NCBI RefSeq assembly: GCF_001641825.1
Contig: NZ_LRFH01000004.1
Coordinates: 1 to 64,000, forward strand
Reading direction: 5' to 3'
Origin: Guyparkeria sp. WRN-7
Lineage (GTDB): Bacteria; Pseudomonadota; Gammaproteobacteria; Halothiobacillales; Halothiobacillaceae
Length of the DNA: 64,000 nucleotides
Of this stretch, positions 46,961 through 56,563 are shown in pieces. Position 1 is the first letter of the stretch; each line of letters opens with the position of its first letter. Position numbers and translations under genes: made by a program. The notes under the pieces are model-generated. The model was not told the DNA's origin. It saw only the letters and a program-made list of their open reading frames with translations, and did no database searches.

Positions 46961-48400
46961 CTACTCCACCGCCTCGACGCTCGCCCCACCCCGGACCGCG
47001 TCGACCGCCAGCCGGTACATGTCGATATCCAGCGGCGGATCCGGCTCCTCGCCGTGGAGGATCTCGTCCACCTCATCGGGCGATCGTGCGGTGCCCAAAT
47101 AACGCCAGTGCCGAAACAGGTGCCGCTCCTCCCGGCCGTCACGCGACTCGAGGATGGCGATGGCGCCTGTGTACGGCCAGGCCTCGAAGGCCAGCGGCGC
47201 CAACGCCTGCTTGAGGCGCAGCCGGTGGGCGATCTCCGGCTCGGCACCGGCGCACAGCCCGCGGCAGGCGCCGATCTGGTGGGCGAAGCAGGCCCGCCCC
47301 TTGCCCGACTCCAGCCCGAGAAACTGCGGGCACAAGCCGTGCTCGCGGGCCAGCTCGGTCAGCCGTTCACGTCCCTTGTGACGTGAGCGGAACATGCCGT
47401 GGGCGCGGTGCAACTCATCCGGCTCGATCTCGTCGATTGCCCGCAACTCCGGCGGCCGGTCGGCCTCGTCGTCCCAGTACCAGGTCAGGAGCGAGCGTTG
47501 CGCGCGCAGACGGCGATTGAAGATCGGGCGGTCGCGCTTGACCAGCCAGGCCTCGGTCAGCAATGCCCCGAACTCACCGGCGGTCTCGATCCAGTCGATG
47601 TGATGGGTCTGCTGGGCAATGCGCATCTCGCGATCGCTGCGGTGATCGCCGGCGAAGTGCGCACGCACCCGCGAGCGCAGGTTGACGCTCTTGCCGACAT
47701 ACAGCAGCGCGCCTTCCTCGCCATAGAATCGATACGTGCCCGGCACGGCCGGCATGGCATCCAGAATCGCCGGGTCGAGGTTGGGCGGCGTGCTCGCCCG
47801 CGGCGCCTGCCGCGCGAGGGCCTCGACCACCGCCTCGTTCCCGTCACGCTCGATGAAACGCGCCAGCAGGGCCGGCAGCGCCTGGCAGTCGCCCATCGCC
47901 CGGTGACGATCGCCGACCGGCAGCTGGTGACGGCTGATCAGGCTGTCGAGATTGTGTCGGCGCTCGCCACGGTCGAGGCGACGCGACAGCTTGACCGTGC
48001 ACAGTTCGCGCAGGGTCAGCACCCGCCCCGCCGCGCGGAAGGCGTTGCGCAGGAACCCGGCATCGAAGCGGGCATTGTGCGCCACCAGCCAGCGCCCCTC
48101 CAGCCGCTCGGCGACCGCGTCGACCAGACGGACGAACGCGGGCGCACCCTCGACCATGGCATCGGAAATACCGGTCAGGCGGGTGATGGTGGGCGGGATG
48201 GCAACGCCGGGATCGACCAGGCTCTGCAGCGGTTCGCCGACCACCCCCTGATCGACCGGGATGATGGCGACCTCGGTGATCCGGTCGCGGGTCGGGCGCG
48301 TGCCGGTGGTCTCGAGATCGACGAAGGCCAGACGGTCAAAAGGCGCTGGCAGCGATGCCAGCGCCTCGATGCGCTCTCCGGGTTGGGGAAGGCCGGTCAA
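46961..48400 (-). CDS. DnaQ-like exonuclease fused to GIY-YIG (Cho/UvrC-N) endonuclease
   Basis: A fusion of about 479 residues. The start is uncertain: TTG 48400 lies 4 bp after the hom stop; GTG 48448 inside hom is the alternative. The N-terminal 180 residues are a DEDDh exonuclease (FVDLETTGTRPTRDRITEVA, LVAHNARFDAGFLRNAF, HRAMGDCQALPALL). The second part is a GIY-YIG nuclease like Cho or the UvrC N-terminus: VPGTYRFYGEEGALLYVGKSVNLRSRVRAHF, EFGALLTEAWLVKRDRPIFN and a cysteine cluster (CFAHQIGACRGLC). Such DnaQ-Cho fusions are known in actinobacteria and some proteobacteria and are thought to incise and trim at damage. It ends the alaC-hom operon. Confidence 0.88.
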   Translation of the reverse strand: MTGLPQPGERIEALASLPAPFDRLAFVDLETTGTRPTRDRITEVAIIPVDQGVVGEPLQSLVDPGVAIPPTITRLTGISDAMVEGAPAFVRLVDAVAERLEGRWLVAHNARFDAGFLRNAFRAAGRVLTLRELCTVKLSRRLDRGERRHNLDSLISRHQLPVGDRHRAMGDCQALPALLARFIERDGNEAVVEALARQAPRASTPPNLDPAILDAMPAVPGTYRFYGEEGALLYVGKSVNLRSRVRAHFAGDHRSDREMRIAQQTHHIDWIETAGEFGALLTEAWLVKRDRPIFNRRLRAQRSLLTWYWDDEADRPPELRAIDEIEPDELHRAHGMFRSRHKGRERLTELAREHGLCPQFLGLESGKGRACFAHQIGACRGLCAGAEPEIAHRLRLKQALAPLAFEAWPYTGAIAILESRDGREERHLFRHWRYLGTARSPDEVDEILHGEEPDPPLDIDMYRLAVDAVRGGASVEAVE

Positions 48401-48404
48401 GGGC

Positions 48405-49751
48405 TTAGCCGTCGAGCGTCTCCACGCGCATCCGGACCAAAGGCGCACGGACCGTGTCGAGCGCCTCGATCTCGCCGATTGCCTCGTTCATCGCCTGCTC
48501 GCGCACCTGGTGGGTGAGCATGACGATCGGCAGGGTGCGCTCGTCCTCGCTCATCTCCTTCTGCATCATCGCCTCGATCGAGACGTCGTGATCGGCCAGG
48601 ATCTGGGCGATGCGCGCCAATACGCCCGGCTTGTCCTCGACCGCGATGCGCAGGTAGTAGGCCGTCTCGATCGAATCCATCGGCGCGACCGGCAGGTCGC
48701 TGATCTGGTCGGGCACGACCGCGAGGTGCGGCACACGGTGCATCGGGTCGGCGGTGAGCGTGCGCACCACGTCGACCAGGTCGGCGACAACCGCGGAGGC
48801 GGTCGGGTCGGCACCGGCACCGGCGCCGTAGTACATGGTCGGACCGACCGCATCGCCCCAGGCGAGCACGGCGTTCTGCACCCCGTCGACGTTCGCCAGC
48901 AGGCGCCGCTCGGGAATCAGGGTCGGGTGCACACGCAGCTCGACGCCATCGTCACGCTGCCGCGCGATACCCAGATGCTTGATCTGGTAGCCGAACTCGC
49001 CGGCGTACTGGACGTCGTCGGTCTCGATGCCGGAAATGCCTTCCGTGTAGACCTCGTCGAACTTCAGCGGCATGCCGAAGGCGATCGCCGCGAGGATGGT
49101 CAGCTTGTGCGCCGCGTCGATGCCCTCGACGTCGAAGGTCGGATCGGCCTCGGCGAAGCCCAGATACTGGGCCTCGGCCAGCACCTCGGCAAAGGCCCGG
49201 CCCTCGTCGCGCATGGCGGTGAGGATGTAGTTGCCGGTGCCGTTGATGATGCCCGCCAGCCACTCGATGCGATTGCCGGCCAGGCCCTCGCGGATCGCCT
49301 TGATGATCGGGATGCCGCCGGCCACGGCCGCCTCGAAGGCGACCATGGTGTGGTTCTTCTGCGCCAGCTCGAACAGGTCCATGCCCTCGTGGGCGATCAG
49401 TGCCTTGTTGGCCGTGACCACCGGCTTGCCCAGCTCGAGCGCACGGCGCATCAGGTTGCTGGCCGGCTGCATGCCGCCGATCAGCTCGACCACCACGTCG
49501 ACCTCGGGGTTCTCGACCACTTCCATCGGGTCGGTGGTCAGCGTGATGCCTTCCAGCGGGCAGATGCGCGGCGCATCGAGATTGCGCGCCGAGGCATGCA
49601 CCACCTCGATGCGGCGGCCGGCGCGGCGGGCGATTTCCTCGGCGTTGCGGGTCAGGACGTTGACCACGCCGCCACCGACGGTGCCCAGCCCCAGCAGGCC
49701 GATACGCACCGGCGGCAGCGCCTCGTTCTCGTGTGTCTGCATCTGGCTCAT
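48405..49751 (-). CDS. hom: Homoserine dehydrogenase
   Basis: A 448-residue enzyme. The start at 49751 overlaps the aminotransferase stop by four bases (ATGA) and has GGAGG directly upstream. It contains the NAD(P) site [40 protein letters not shown], the substrate region [63 protein letters not shown], and a C-terminal ACT domain ([35 protein letters not shown]) for feedback control by threonine. It reduces aspartate semialdehyde to homoserine, precursor of threonine and methionine, and so feeds MetY encoded at 25017-26288. Confidence 0.96.
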   Translation of the reverse strand: MSQMQTHENEALPPVRIGLLGLGTVGGGVVNVLTRNAEEIARRAGRRIEVVHASARNLDAPRICPLEGITLTTDPMEVVENPEVDVVVELIGGMQPASNLMRRALELGKPVVTANKALIAHEGMDLFELAQKNHTMVAFEAAVAGGIPIIKAIREGLAGNRIEWLAGIINGTGNYILTAMRDEGRAFAEVLAEAQYLGFAEADPTFDVEGIDAAHKLTILAAIAFGMPLKFDEVYTEGISGIETDDVQYAGEFGYQIKHLGIARQRDDGVELRVHPTLIPERRLLANVDGVQNAVLAWGDAVGPTMYYGAGAGADPTASAVVADLVDVVRTLTADPMHRVPHLAVVPDQISDLPVAPMDSIETAYYLRIAVEDKPGVLARIAQILADHDVSIEAMMQKEMSEDERTLPIVMLTHQVREQAMNEAIGEIEALDTVRAPLVRMRVETLDG

Positions 49752-50956
49752 TGACCTCCCTCCGACGGCGGCGTGATTCCGTGGGCGCGGAACATCGCCT
49801 TGATGCCGCGAATCGCCTGTCGGGTGCGGTGTTCGTTTTCGATCAGCGAGAAGCGCACGTGGTCGTCGCCGTAGGCGCCGAAGCCGATGCCCGGCGAGAC
49901 GGCCACCTTGGCCTCGGCGAGCAGCAGCTTGGAGAACTCCAGCGAGCCCAGGTGCGCGAACTGCTCCGGAATCTTGGCCCAGACGAACATGGTCGCCTTG
50001 GGCGGCTCGACCGGCCAACCGGCGGCGTTCAGACCCTCGCACAGCACGTCGCGCCGGCGGCGGTACATGTCGCAGATCTCGTCGACGCAGGTCTGGTCGC
50101 CCTCGAGCGCGAGGATCGAGGCGACTTGGATCGGGGTGAAGGTGCCGTAGTCGAAGTACGACTTGATCCGCGCCAGCGCGCCGACCAGCGTCGGGTTGCC
50201 CACCATGAAGCCCACGCGCCAACCCGGCATGTTGTAGCTCTTCGACAGCGTGAAGAACTCGGCGGCGACTTCCTTCGCCCCCGGCACCTCCATGATCGAC
50301 GGCGCCTTGTAGCCGTCGAAGACGATGTCGGCGTAGGCCAGATCGTGGATCACCCAGATGCCTGCCTCGCGGCAGATCGCGACCACCTTCTCGAAGAACT
50401 CCAGGTCCACGCACTGCGTGGTCGGGTTCGCCGGGAAGTTGAGGATCAGCATCTTCGGCTTCGGCCAGGTTTCCTTGATCGCCCGGGTCAGTTCCTCGAA
50501 GAAGTCGACATCCGGCGTGAGCTGCACGTGGCGGATGTCCGCATCGGCGATCACCGAGCCATAGGGGTGGATCGGATAGGCCGGGTTCGGCACCAGTACG
50601 GTATCGCCCGCCGAGAGGGTCGCCATCGCCAGGTGGCCGAGGCCTTCCTTGGAACCGATGGTGACGATCGCCTCGGATTCCGGATCGATCTCGACGTCGT
50701 AGCGATTGCGGTACCAGTTCGAGATCGCACGACGCAGGCGCGGGATGCCCTTCGACTGCGAGTAGCGATGCGTGTCGCCGCGACGGGCCGCCTCGACCAT
50801 CTTCTCGACGATGTGCGGCGGAGTCGGCTGGTCCGGGTTGCCCATGCCGAAGTCGACGATGTCCTCGCCGGCGGCACGTGCCTTCGCCTTGAGTTCGCCT
50901 GTGATGTTGAAGACGTACGGAGGCAGTCGCTTGATACGGGCGAAATGTTCGTTCAC
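49748..50956 (-). CDS. alaC: Glutamate-pyruvate (alanine) aminotransferase AlaC
   Basis: A 402-residue fold-type I PLP aminotransferase starting at GTG 50956 ([46 protein letters not shown], the usual AlaC opening). Other motifs are [58 protein letters not shown] and [15 protein letters not shown] with the PLP lysine. It interconverts pyruvate and alanine with glutamate. In many gammaproteobacteria alaC lies before hom, as here, overlapping it by 4 bp. A promoter and a leader hairpin are visible upstream. Confidence 0.93.
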   Translation of the reverse strand: MNEHFARIKRLPPYVFNITGELKAKARAAGEDIVDFGMGNPDQPTPPHIVEKMVEAARRGDTHRYSQSKGIPRLRRAISNWYRNRYDVEIDPESEAIVTIGSKEGLGHLAMATLSAGDTVLVPNPAYPIHPYGSVIADADIRHVQLTPDVDFFEELTRAIKETWPKPKMLILNFPANPTTQCVDLEFFEKVVAICREAGIWVIHDLAYADIVFDGYKAPSIMEVPGAKEVAAEFFTLSKSYNMPGWRVGFMVGNPTLVGALARIKSYFDYGTFTPIQVASILALEGDQTCVDEICDMYRRRRDVLCEGLNAAGWPVEPPKATMFVWAKIPEQFAHLGSLEFSKLLLAEAKVAVSPGIGFGAYGDDHVRFSLIENEHRTRQAIRGIKAMFRAHGITPPSEGGQ

Positions 50957-50994
50957 TTGGATTCTGGCGCGTCTGGGGGTGGTGGACGAAACAC

Positions 50995-51024
50995 GGCCGA
51001 GCAGCCCGGAGGCAGAGCTCGGCC
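50995..51024 (-). promoter_or_regulatory. Leader hairpin of the alaC-hom operon
   Basis: GGCCGAGC and GCTCGGCC pair over an inner GCC/GGC stem in the ~75-nt leader. No T-run follows, so it is not a plain terminator. A control or stability element is possible. Confidence 0.45.
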
Positions 51025-51035
51025 AAAGGGTACAA

Positions 51036-51064
51036 ACAGTAAGGAGCGGCGCGCTCACTGTCAA
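51036..51064 (-). promoter_or_regulatory. Sigma70 promoter of the alaC-hom-exonuclease operon
   Basis: Minus-strand TTGACA (51064-51059), 17-nt spacer, TACTGT (51041-51036). The likely transcript start is near 51029, about 75 nt before the GTG. Confidence 0.65.
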
Positions 51065-51065
51065 T

Positions 51066-51534
51066 GTCGCAGCAGTCTTTCAACGCCGCCGCAAGCCCCG
51101 GGCTCAAGCCCAGACACCGGGCCTTTCCTTTCGCCCTACCCGCCTGACCAAATCAGCGATTCGCACACATTATCCCGGACGTAATATCACACAAACCCAC
51201 AAAGGCATTTTCAAAAGAAACACAAATAACTGACAAAATCACTCGGGCATTAATTCGGGGCGAAAACAAAACCCGACAAAATCACTGCGAAATATGAATA
51301 AGCGGCCACCAAACACACGGTCGAAAACCATGTGTCGGCACCTAAACCGACCCAAAAGCGCGCCATGACGTCACCAAACGTGGATGAAAGCAAGCCACCT
51401 AATCAATAGCTAAGCATTCAATAAAATACTAATTCATGCTTAAGGTTTCACAAGAGGCGCCGATAGAAAACCTCGACAATTAAAACGCGCCACTCACCGA
51501 ATTAATCCAGGATTTGGGCACAGGGAAAGCACCC
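51066..51534. other. AT-rich non-coding stretch with short repeats
   Basis: About 470 bp between alaC and the chemoreceptor with far lower GC than its neighbours and no gene I can support. It contains a 12-bp direct repeat GACAAAATCACT (51232-51243 and 51275-51286), an imperfect hairpin ACACACGGT/ACCATGTGT (51313-51335), and AT tracts near 51420-51440. It likely holds the chemoreceptor promoter, and may carry binding sites for a nucleoid protein or activator. Confidence 0.5.
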
Positions 51535-53487
51535 ATGAAAGTCAATCTCCCGGTCACGCAGAAGAATGTCGACTACCCGGCGGACATGCAGCTGATCTCG
51601 ACCACTGATCTCAAGGGACAGATCACCTACGTCAATCAGGATTTCATCAAGGTCAGCGGTTACGGCTGGCACGAGCTGATCGGCAAGCCCCACAATCTCA
51701 TCCGCCACCCCGACATGCCGCCGGCGGCCTTCAAGGATCTCTGGGACACGATCAAGGCCGGCGAGGTCTGGAATCAGCTGGTGAAGAATCGCTGCAAGAA
51801 CGGCGATCATTACTGGGTGGATGCCTACGTCACGCCGGTCTATGCGGGCGAGGAGATCGTCGGCTACCAGTCGATCCGCTCCAAGCCGAGCGAGGCGGCC
51901 ATCGCCAAGGCCGAGGCACTCTATCGGCGCATGAACGAGAACAAGATCGATCGCGTACCGAAAAAGCGTCGCCTCGCCGACCTGGACATGGGGCCGATCG
52001 CTCTCGGTGGACTGGCGGTGGTCATCCTCGTCAATCTGCTGGAACTGTTCCAGATAACCACCGCCACCGGGCTGAGCTGGCACATTGTCCTGCCGATGAT
52101 GGGCGCGCTGGTCAGCGCCGGGCTTGCGCTGATGTTGTGGCGCAGCGTGTTCCAGCCACTCAAGCAGACGGGACAGACACTGCGCCGCATGGCCGGCGGC
52201 AAGCTACGCCAGCCGATCCTTGTCGGCGGTGACAACGAGGTCGGCCGGCTGAACGAATCGGCCAAATTGCTGCAGGCTCGCCTGAACACCGTCTTCGGCC
52301 AGTTCACCGAATCGGCCATGTCGCTGACCGCCTCAGCCGACCAACTGTCCACGACCGGCGGGCAGACCTCCAGCCGCATGGACCACCAGACCCGCGAGGT
52401 CGAGCAAGTCGCCACCGCGATGAACGAGATGGCCCAGACGGTCGATGAAGTCGCCCGCAGCGCGGCCGAGACCGCCGAGGCCGTACAACGCGCCGACCGC
52501 GAGGCTTACGGCGGCAAGGAACAGGTGCGACGGACCCACGAAGCGGTGGCCGATCTGTCCGGTCAGTTCGAACAGACGGCCAGCTCGATCCAGACATTGC
52601 GGGAGCACGGCGACCGTATCGACAGCATCATCCAGGTGATCGGCGGCATCGCCGACCAGACCAACCTGCTGGCTCTCAACGCCGCCATCGAGGCCGCCCG
52701 TGCCGGTGAGCACGGACGAGGATTTGCCGTGGTCGCCGAGGAAGTCCGTTCGCTGGCATCCAAGACACAGGAGTCGGCCGGCGAAATCCGCACGATGATC
52801 GAGGCCCTGCGTGCCGGCATTGGCAAGGCCGTGACCGACGTGGAAGGCGGCCGCGAGCGCATGGGGCAGGTCGAGGCCCAGGCCGACGCCACCGACCAGG
52901 CACTCGACTCGATCACCGAAGCGGTCGACCAGATCAACAACATGAGCTCGCAGATCGCCACCGCCACGGAGGAACAGAGCAGCGTCGCCGAGGAGATGAA
53001 CCGCAACATCACCACCATCAGCGGCGAAACCGAGGACACTCTGGAGAACAGCCGCGAGGTGGCGAGCCTCGGCAACGAACTCGCCAACATGGCCGGTCAG
53101 CTGCAGAAACTGCTGGCGCAATTCAACACCGAGAGCAGCGCGTCGTTCGATTTCGAATCGGCCAAGGCCGCCCACAGGGCCTGGAAGACACGGGTGCGGT
53201 CTTATCTGAACGGGGACGAGACGGCGATCGATCCCGAACAGATCGCCTCCGACCGGCAATGCGAACTGGGACGCTGGTATTTCGGGCTCGGCAAGAAAAA
53301 GTTCGGCCACCTGCCCGACATGCAGGCCATCGAGGAACCGCACCGGCAGCTGCACGCCAAGGTCAAGCAAATCGTCGATCTGAAGCAGGCCGGCCAGACC
53401 GAAGCCGCCGGCCGCGAACTCGAAACGGTCAACCGCCTTTCCGACCAGATCGTCAGCCTGCTCGACCGGGTCGAACGCCAGGTCTGA
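51535..53487 (+). CDS. Methyl-accepting chemotaxis protein with PAS and CZB domains (Aer-like)
   Basis: A 650-residue chemoreceptor starting at ATG 51535 behind AGGGAAAG. The N-terminus is a cytoplasmic PAS domain of the Aer type ([63 protein letters not shown]). Two membrane helices follow (about residues 160-205), then HAMP and a signalling domain with the conserved hairpin [37 protein letters not shown]. The C-terminus is a CZB zinc-binding domain ([27 protein letters not shown]). Aer-like PAS domains often bind FAD and sense redox or oxygen; CZB senses zinc and oxidants such as HOCl in other bacteria. No che or flagellar genes are nearby. Confidence 0.93.
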   Translation: MKVNLPVTQKNVDYPADMQLISTTDLKGQITYVNQDFIKVSGYGWHELIGKPHNLIRHPDMPPAAFKDLWDTIKAGEVWNQLVKNRCKNGDHYWVDAYVTPVYAGEEIVGYQSIRSKPSEAAIAKAEALYRRMNENKIDRVPKKRRLADLDMGPIALGGLAVVILVNLLELFQITTATGLSWHIVLPMMGALVSAGLALMLWRSVFQPLKQTGQTLRRMAGGKLRQPILVGGDNEVGRLNESAKLLQARLNTVFGQFTESAMSLTASADQLSTTGGQTSSRMDHQTREVEQVATAMNEMAQTVDEVARSAAETAEAVQRADREAYGGKEQVRRTHEAVADLSGQFEQTASSIQTLREHGDRIDSIIQVIGGIADQTNLLALNAAIEAARAGEHGRGFAVVAEEVRSLASKTQESAGEIRTMIEALRAGIGKAVTDVEGGRERMGQVEAQADATDQALDSITEAVDQINNMSSQIATATEEQSSVAEEMNRNITTISGETEDTLENSREVASLGNELANMAGQLQKLLAQFNTESSASFDFESAKAAHRAWKTRVRSYLNGDETAIDPEQIASDRQCELGRWYFGLGKKKFGHLPDMQAIEEPHRQLHAKVKQIVDLKQAGQTEAAGRELETVNRLSDQIVSLLDRVERQV

Positions 53488-53605
53488 GGGGTTGCCCGGG
53501 CTCCGGGCGTCGCGGCTGGGTGCGTGCTAAGGTCCGGACCACACTTACACCGGGCCCGACCACTCACGCCCCGTCGCGCCCGGCTAACCGGAAGGGATTC
53601 ACCCC

Positions 53606-55171
53606 ATGACTGACTCGTCGACCGCGCGTCGCGATGCCGAAACCGGCCTGGCACGTCTCGGCGATCCGCTGGTGCTGATCCTCACCATCGGCTTCGTCAT
53701 TGGCTTCATCGGCCTGAGCCTCTACGACATAGACCGCGTCGCCGACGGCATCGGTGCCGGCTTTGCCTGGACGGCGCGTGTGCTGGGCTCCTATTTCCAG
53801 CTGTTCCTGCTGCTGACCTTCTTCATCGCGATCGGCGTGGCGCTGTCGCCGGCGGCCAAGGCCACGGTGGGCGATCTCGAGACTCCCGAGATGAGCACTT
53901 TCAAGTGGCTGTCGATCATCATGTGCACGCTGCTCGCCGGTGGCGGGGTATTTTTCGCCGCGGGCGAACCGGTCTACCACTTCCTGGTCACACCGCCGGC
54001 CTTTGACACAGAAGCCGGCACATCCGCGGCGATCGCCGGGGCGCTGGCGCAGTCGTTCATGCACTGGGGCTTTCTCGCCTGGGCGGTGCTCGGTTCGCTC
54101 ACCGCGGTGGTGCTCGCCTATGCGCACTACATCAAGGGCCAGCCCCTGCGCCCGCGCACCCTGCTCTACCCGGTCTTCGGCGAGCGCATCATGCGCGGCT
54201 GGTTCGGCGGCGTGGTAGATGCCTTCTGCGTGATCGCGGTGGTCGCCGGCACGGTCGGCCCAATCGGCTTTCTCGCCACCCAGTTGAGTTACGGCCTGCA
54301 CGAGCTGTTCGGCCTGCCGGCCACCTTCACCACGCAGCTGGGTATCCTGGCCTTCCTCGGCGCGGTCTACATCACCTCGGCCGTCACCGGGGTGCACCGC
54401 GGCATCCAGTGGCTGAGTCGCTTCAACGTGATCCTGGCGATGGTCATCGGCGCGGTCATCTTTGTCTTCGGCCCGACGCTGTTCCTGACCAACGCCTATG
54501 TGCAGGGCATGGGCGAATACGTCTCGTCGTTCTTCGCCATGGCCACGATGACCGCCGAAACCGCGCCGGGCTGGTGGATGCAGTGGTGGACGGTGTTCTT
54601 CTTCGCCTGGTTCATCGGCTACGCACCGCTGATGGCCGTGTTCGTCGCGCGGATCTCGCGTGGGCGGACGATCCGCCAGATGATCCTTGCCGTCGCCGTG
54701 ATGGCGCCGATTGCCACCACCATCTGGTTCACCCTGCTGGGTGGCTCGGGCATCTTCTACCAGCTCGGCGGGGCGATCGACCTGACCGAACCGCTGAACA
54801 ACTTCCAGTTCGACGTCGCCACTCTGTCCGTCGCCCAGGCATTGCCGGGTGGGACATGGATGGCCGGCGCGATCATGGTGCTCACCCTGATCTTCGTCGC
54901 AACCACCGGCGACTCGATGAGCTACTCGATCGCCATGGTTGGCTCGGGTCACGACGCACCCCACCCGCTGGTACGCGCCTTCTGGGGCGGGATTATGGCC
55001 GTCATGGCGGCGATGCTGCTGTACATGGGCTCGGGACAGATCAGCGTGCTGCAGCAGTTCATCGTCATCACCGCGATCCCGGTGTCGCTGATCCTGCTGC
55101 CAACGCTGTGGACGGGACCGAAGACCGCCTATGCCATGGCCCGGGCACAGCGATTGCTGCCCGAGGCCTGA
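53606..55171 (+). CDS. BCCT-family compatible-solute transporter
   Basis: A 521-residue membrane protein with about 12 helices and GGAAGGGA upstream of its ATG. Family segments are FKWLSIIMCTLLAGGGVFFAAGEPVYHF, AIAGALAQSFMHWGFLAWAVLG, GPIGFLATQLSYGL, WWTVFFFAWFIGYAPLMAVFVARISRGRTIRQMIL and TTGDSMSYSIAMV. BCCT carriers import betaine, choline or carnitine, usually with Na+, for osmoprotection. The WWTVFFFAW segment contributes the aromatic box that binds the quaternary ammonium group. The N-terminus is short and there is no long regulatory C-terminal tail, so it may not be strongly osmosensitive itself. The substrate is not fixed by sequence. Confidence 0.92.
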   Translation: MTDSSTARRDAETGLARLGDPLVLILTIGFVIGFIGLSLYDIDRVADGIGAGFAWTARVLGSYFQLFLLLTFFIAIGVALSPAAKATVGDLETPEMSTFKWLSIIMCTLLAGGGVFFAAGEPVYHFLVTPPAFDTEAGTSAAIAGALAQSFMHWGFLAWAVLGSLTAVVLAYAHYIKGQPLRPRTLLYPVFGERIMRGWFGGVVDAFCVIAVVAGTVGPIGFLATQLSYGLHELFGLPATFTTQLGILAFLGAVYITSAVTGVHRGIQWLSRFNVILAMVIGAVIFVFGPTLFLTNAYVQGMGEYVSSFFAMATMTAETAPGWWMQWWTVFFFAWFIGYAPLMAVFVARISRGRTIRQMILAVAVMAPIATTIWFTLLGGSGIFYQLGGAIDLTEPLNNFQFDVATLSVAQALPGGTWMAGAIMVLTLIFVATTGDSMSYSIAMVGSGHDAPHPLVRAFWGGIMAVMAAMLLYMGSGQISVLQQFIVITAIPVSLILLPTLWTGPKTAYAMARAQRLLPEA

Positions 55172-55200
55172 GCCGACGCCGATTCATTCCGCTGCCTATA

Positions 55201-55222
55201 CTCCCGGGGTGTCTACCGGGAG
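55201..55222 (+). promoter_or_regulatory. Hairpin that could mask the ribosome site of the dienelactone hydrolase
   Basis: CTCCCGG (55201-55207) pairs with CCGGGAG (55216-55222), and the second arm is part of the ribosome site GGGAGGAG (55218-55225). Translation may be gated by this stem. TATACT at 55197-55202 could be a -10, in which case the transcript would start inside the loop and lose the stem. Confidence 0.4.
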
Positions 55223-55231
55223 GAGTCAGTC

Positions 55232-56044
55232 ATGAACGCGAATAAAACCCCTGTCGCGAGCAGCCGACTGCGCGCGCTGATGCCGACCGCCCTGCTCGGT
55301 CTGGGACTGGCCTGGCAGGCACCGGCCAGCGCAATGGAAATGAGCGGCAACTGGGAACCGGACGGCGAGGACGTCGGCTACCAGGTGAACGGGGAGGCCT
55401 TCACCGGCTATCTCTCGCCGGCCGTGGGCGAGTCACGCGGGACCGTCCTGGTCATTCATGACTGGGACGGCATCGACGACTACGAGCGAAAGCGTGCCGA
55501 CATGCTCGCCGAGATGGGTTATGACGCCTTTGCCGTCGACCTCTACGGCAAGGGCAATCGCCCGCAGGAAACCGGGGCGAAGAAGGCCGAGACCCAGCGG
55601 CTCTACCAGGACCGTGAGCGCATGCAGCGTCTCACCCGCGCCGGGCTGGACTTCGCCCGCGAGCAGGGGGTCGCCGAGGAAACGGTGGTGATGGGGTACT
55701 GCTTCGGCGGTGCGGTGGTGCTTGAAGCCGCGCGCAACGGGCTGATCGACCAGGCCCGCGGCTTCGCCACCTTCCACGGCGGCTTGGGCACGCCCGAGGG
55801 GCAGAGCTGGTCCGACCCGGGCGCGCCCCTGCTGATCGCGCATGGTGGAGCCGACTCGATGATCTCGATGACCGACGTCGCCACGCTTGCGGGCGAACTC
55901 GAAGCGGTCGGCGCGACCTACACCATCGAGGTCTACTCGGGCGCTCCGCACGCCTTCACCGTCTTCGACACCGGCCGCTATCAGCAGCGCGCCGACGAGC
56001 AGTCCTGGGCTGCCTTCACCGGGTTGCTCGAGCGGGCCTTCTAA
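55232..56044 (+). CDS. Exported dienelactone hydrolase-family protein
   Basis: A 270-residue alpha/beta hydrolase with a signal sequence (LMPTALLGLGLAWQAPASA) and a strong GGGAGGAG ribosome site. The family nucleophile is a cysteine, seen in VMGYCFGGAVVLEAA, with a late histidine in YSGAPHAFTVFD and an acid in LIAHGGADSMI. Other motifs are GTVLVIHDWDGIDDYERKRADMLAEMGYDAFAVDLYGKG. Secreted relatives are common and mostly uncharacterised; ring-cleavage lactones are unlikely without other aromatic-degradation genes. It is followed by a strong terminator-like hairpin. Confidence 0.88.
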   Translation: MNANKTPVASSRLRALMPTALLGLGLAWQAPASAMEMSGNWEPDGEDVGYQVNGEAFTGYLSPAVGESRGTVLVIHDWDGIDDYERKRADMLAEMGYDAFAVDLYGKGNRPQETGAKKAETQRLYQDRERMQRLTRAGLDFAREQGVAEETVVMGYCFGGAVVLEAARNGLIDQARGFATFHGGLGTPEGQSWSDPGAPLLIAHGGADSMISMTDVATLAGELEAVGATYTIEVYSGAPHAFTVFDTGRYQQRADEQSWAAFTGLLERAF

Positions 56045-56075
56045 GACTTGCCGTCTACGTGACAAGGCAGAAATG

Positions 56076-56106
56076 CGAAAGGCCCGACATCGCGTCGGGC
56101 CTTTCG
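56076..56106. terminator. Strong bidirectional hairpin terminator
   Basis: CGAAAGGCCCGAC and GTCGGGCCTTTCG form a perfect 13-bp stem with a 5-nt loop, 32 bp after the dienelactone hydrolase stop and 28 bp from the stop of the opposing small gene. The T/A runs are built into the stem, so it can serve both strands. Confidence 0.8.
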
Positions 56107-56133
56107 CGTTCCGGCAGGCACCTTGATGGCCGA

Positions 56134-56376
56134 TCAGGCGCGTTGCCACCATCCCCTGCGCGACTTGAGCTTCTCGATGTGATGACGCACCGCCCGGGAG
56201 GCTGCCGTCTCGATGATTGCCTCCCGCTGGCGTTTGGGCACCTGCTTTCCATGCTCCCATCGCTCCATCTGGGCGGCCAGAGCGACCTTCAGCGGCTCGA
56301 TCTCGACCTTGTTCTCCTCGAGCCAGTCGAGGGCGAACTTGATGGCGTCACTGATGAGAAACTCGCGGTTGGTCAT
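56134..56376 (-). CDS. Small uncharacterised protein (80 aa)
   Basis: I do not recognise this protein. From ATG 56376 it reads MTNREFLISDAIKFALDWLE and is predicted helical, ending with a basic stretch (VRHHIEKLKSRRGWWQRA). A TTG 21 bases earlier is an alternative start; neither has a clear ribosome site. There is no signal peptide or membrane segment. It has low codon oddity and a charged, protein-like composition, and is flanked by a terminator hairpin and by the divergent dikinase-like gene. It may be a small nucleic-acid- or membrane-associated protein. Confidence 0.55.
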   Translation of the reverse strand: MTNREFLISDAIKFALDWLEENKVEIEPLKVALAAQMERWEHGKQVPKRQREAIIETAASRAVRHHIEKLKSRRGWWQRA

Positions 56377-56563
56377 GGGCTGGAACGGCTCGTCCAAAGG
56401 GTGAATGTCCGGGAACCCGGCAGTCGCTCTCTCGGCAACGGGAGGCGCATCCTACCCAATTCGGCAGCCGGGTACACGTGCCCTGCCGTCTTGTCTCGAC
56501 AACCCGGCTAGACTCAACGAGAAAGTGTCGATATCCACCGGCCACGGAGGCGCCCCGCCAGCC

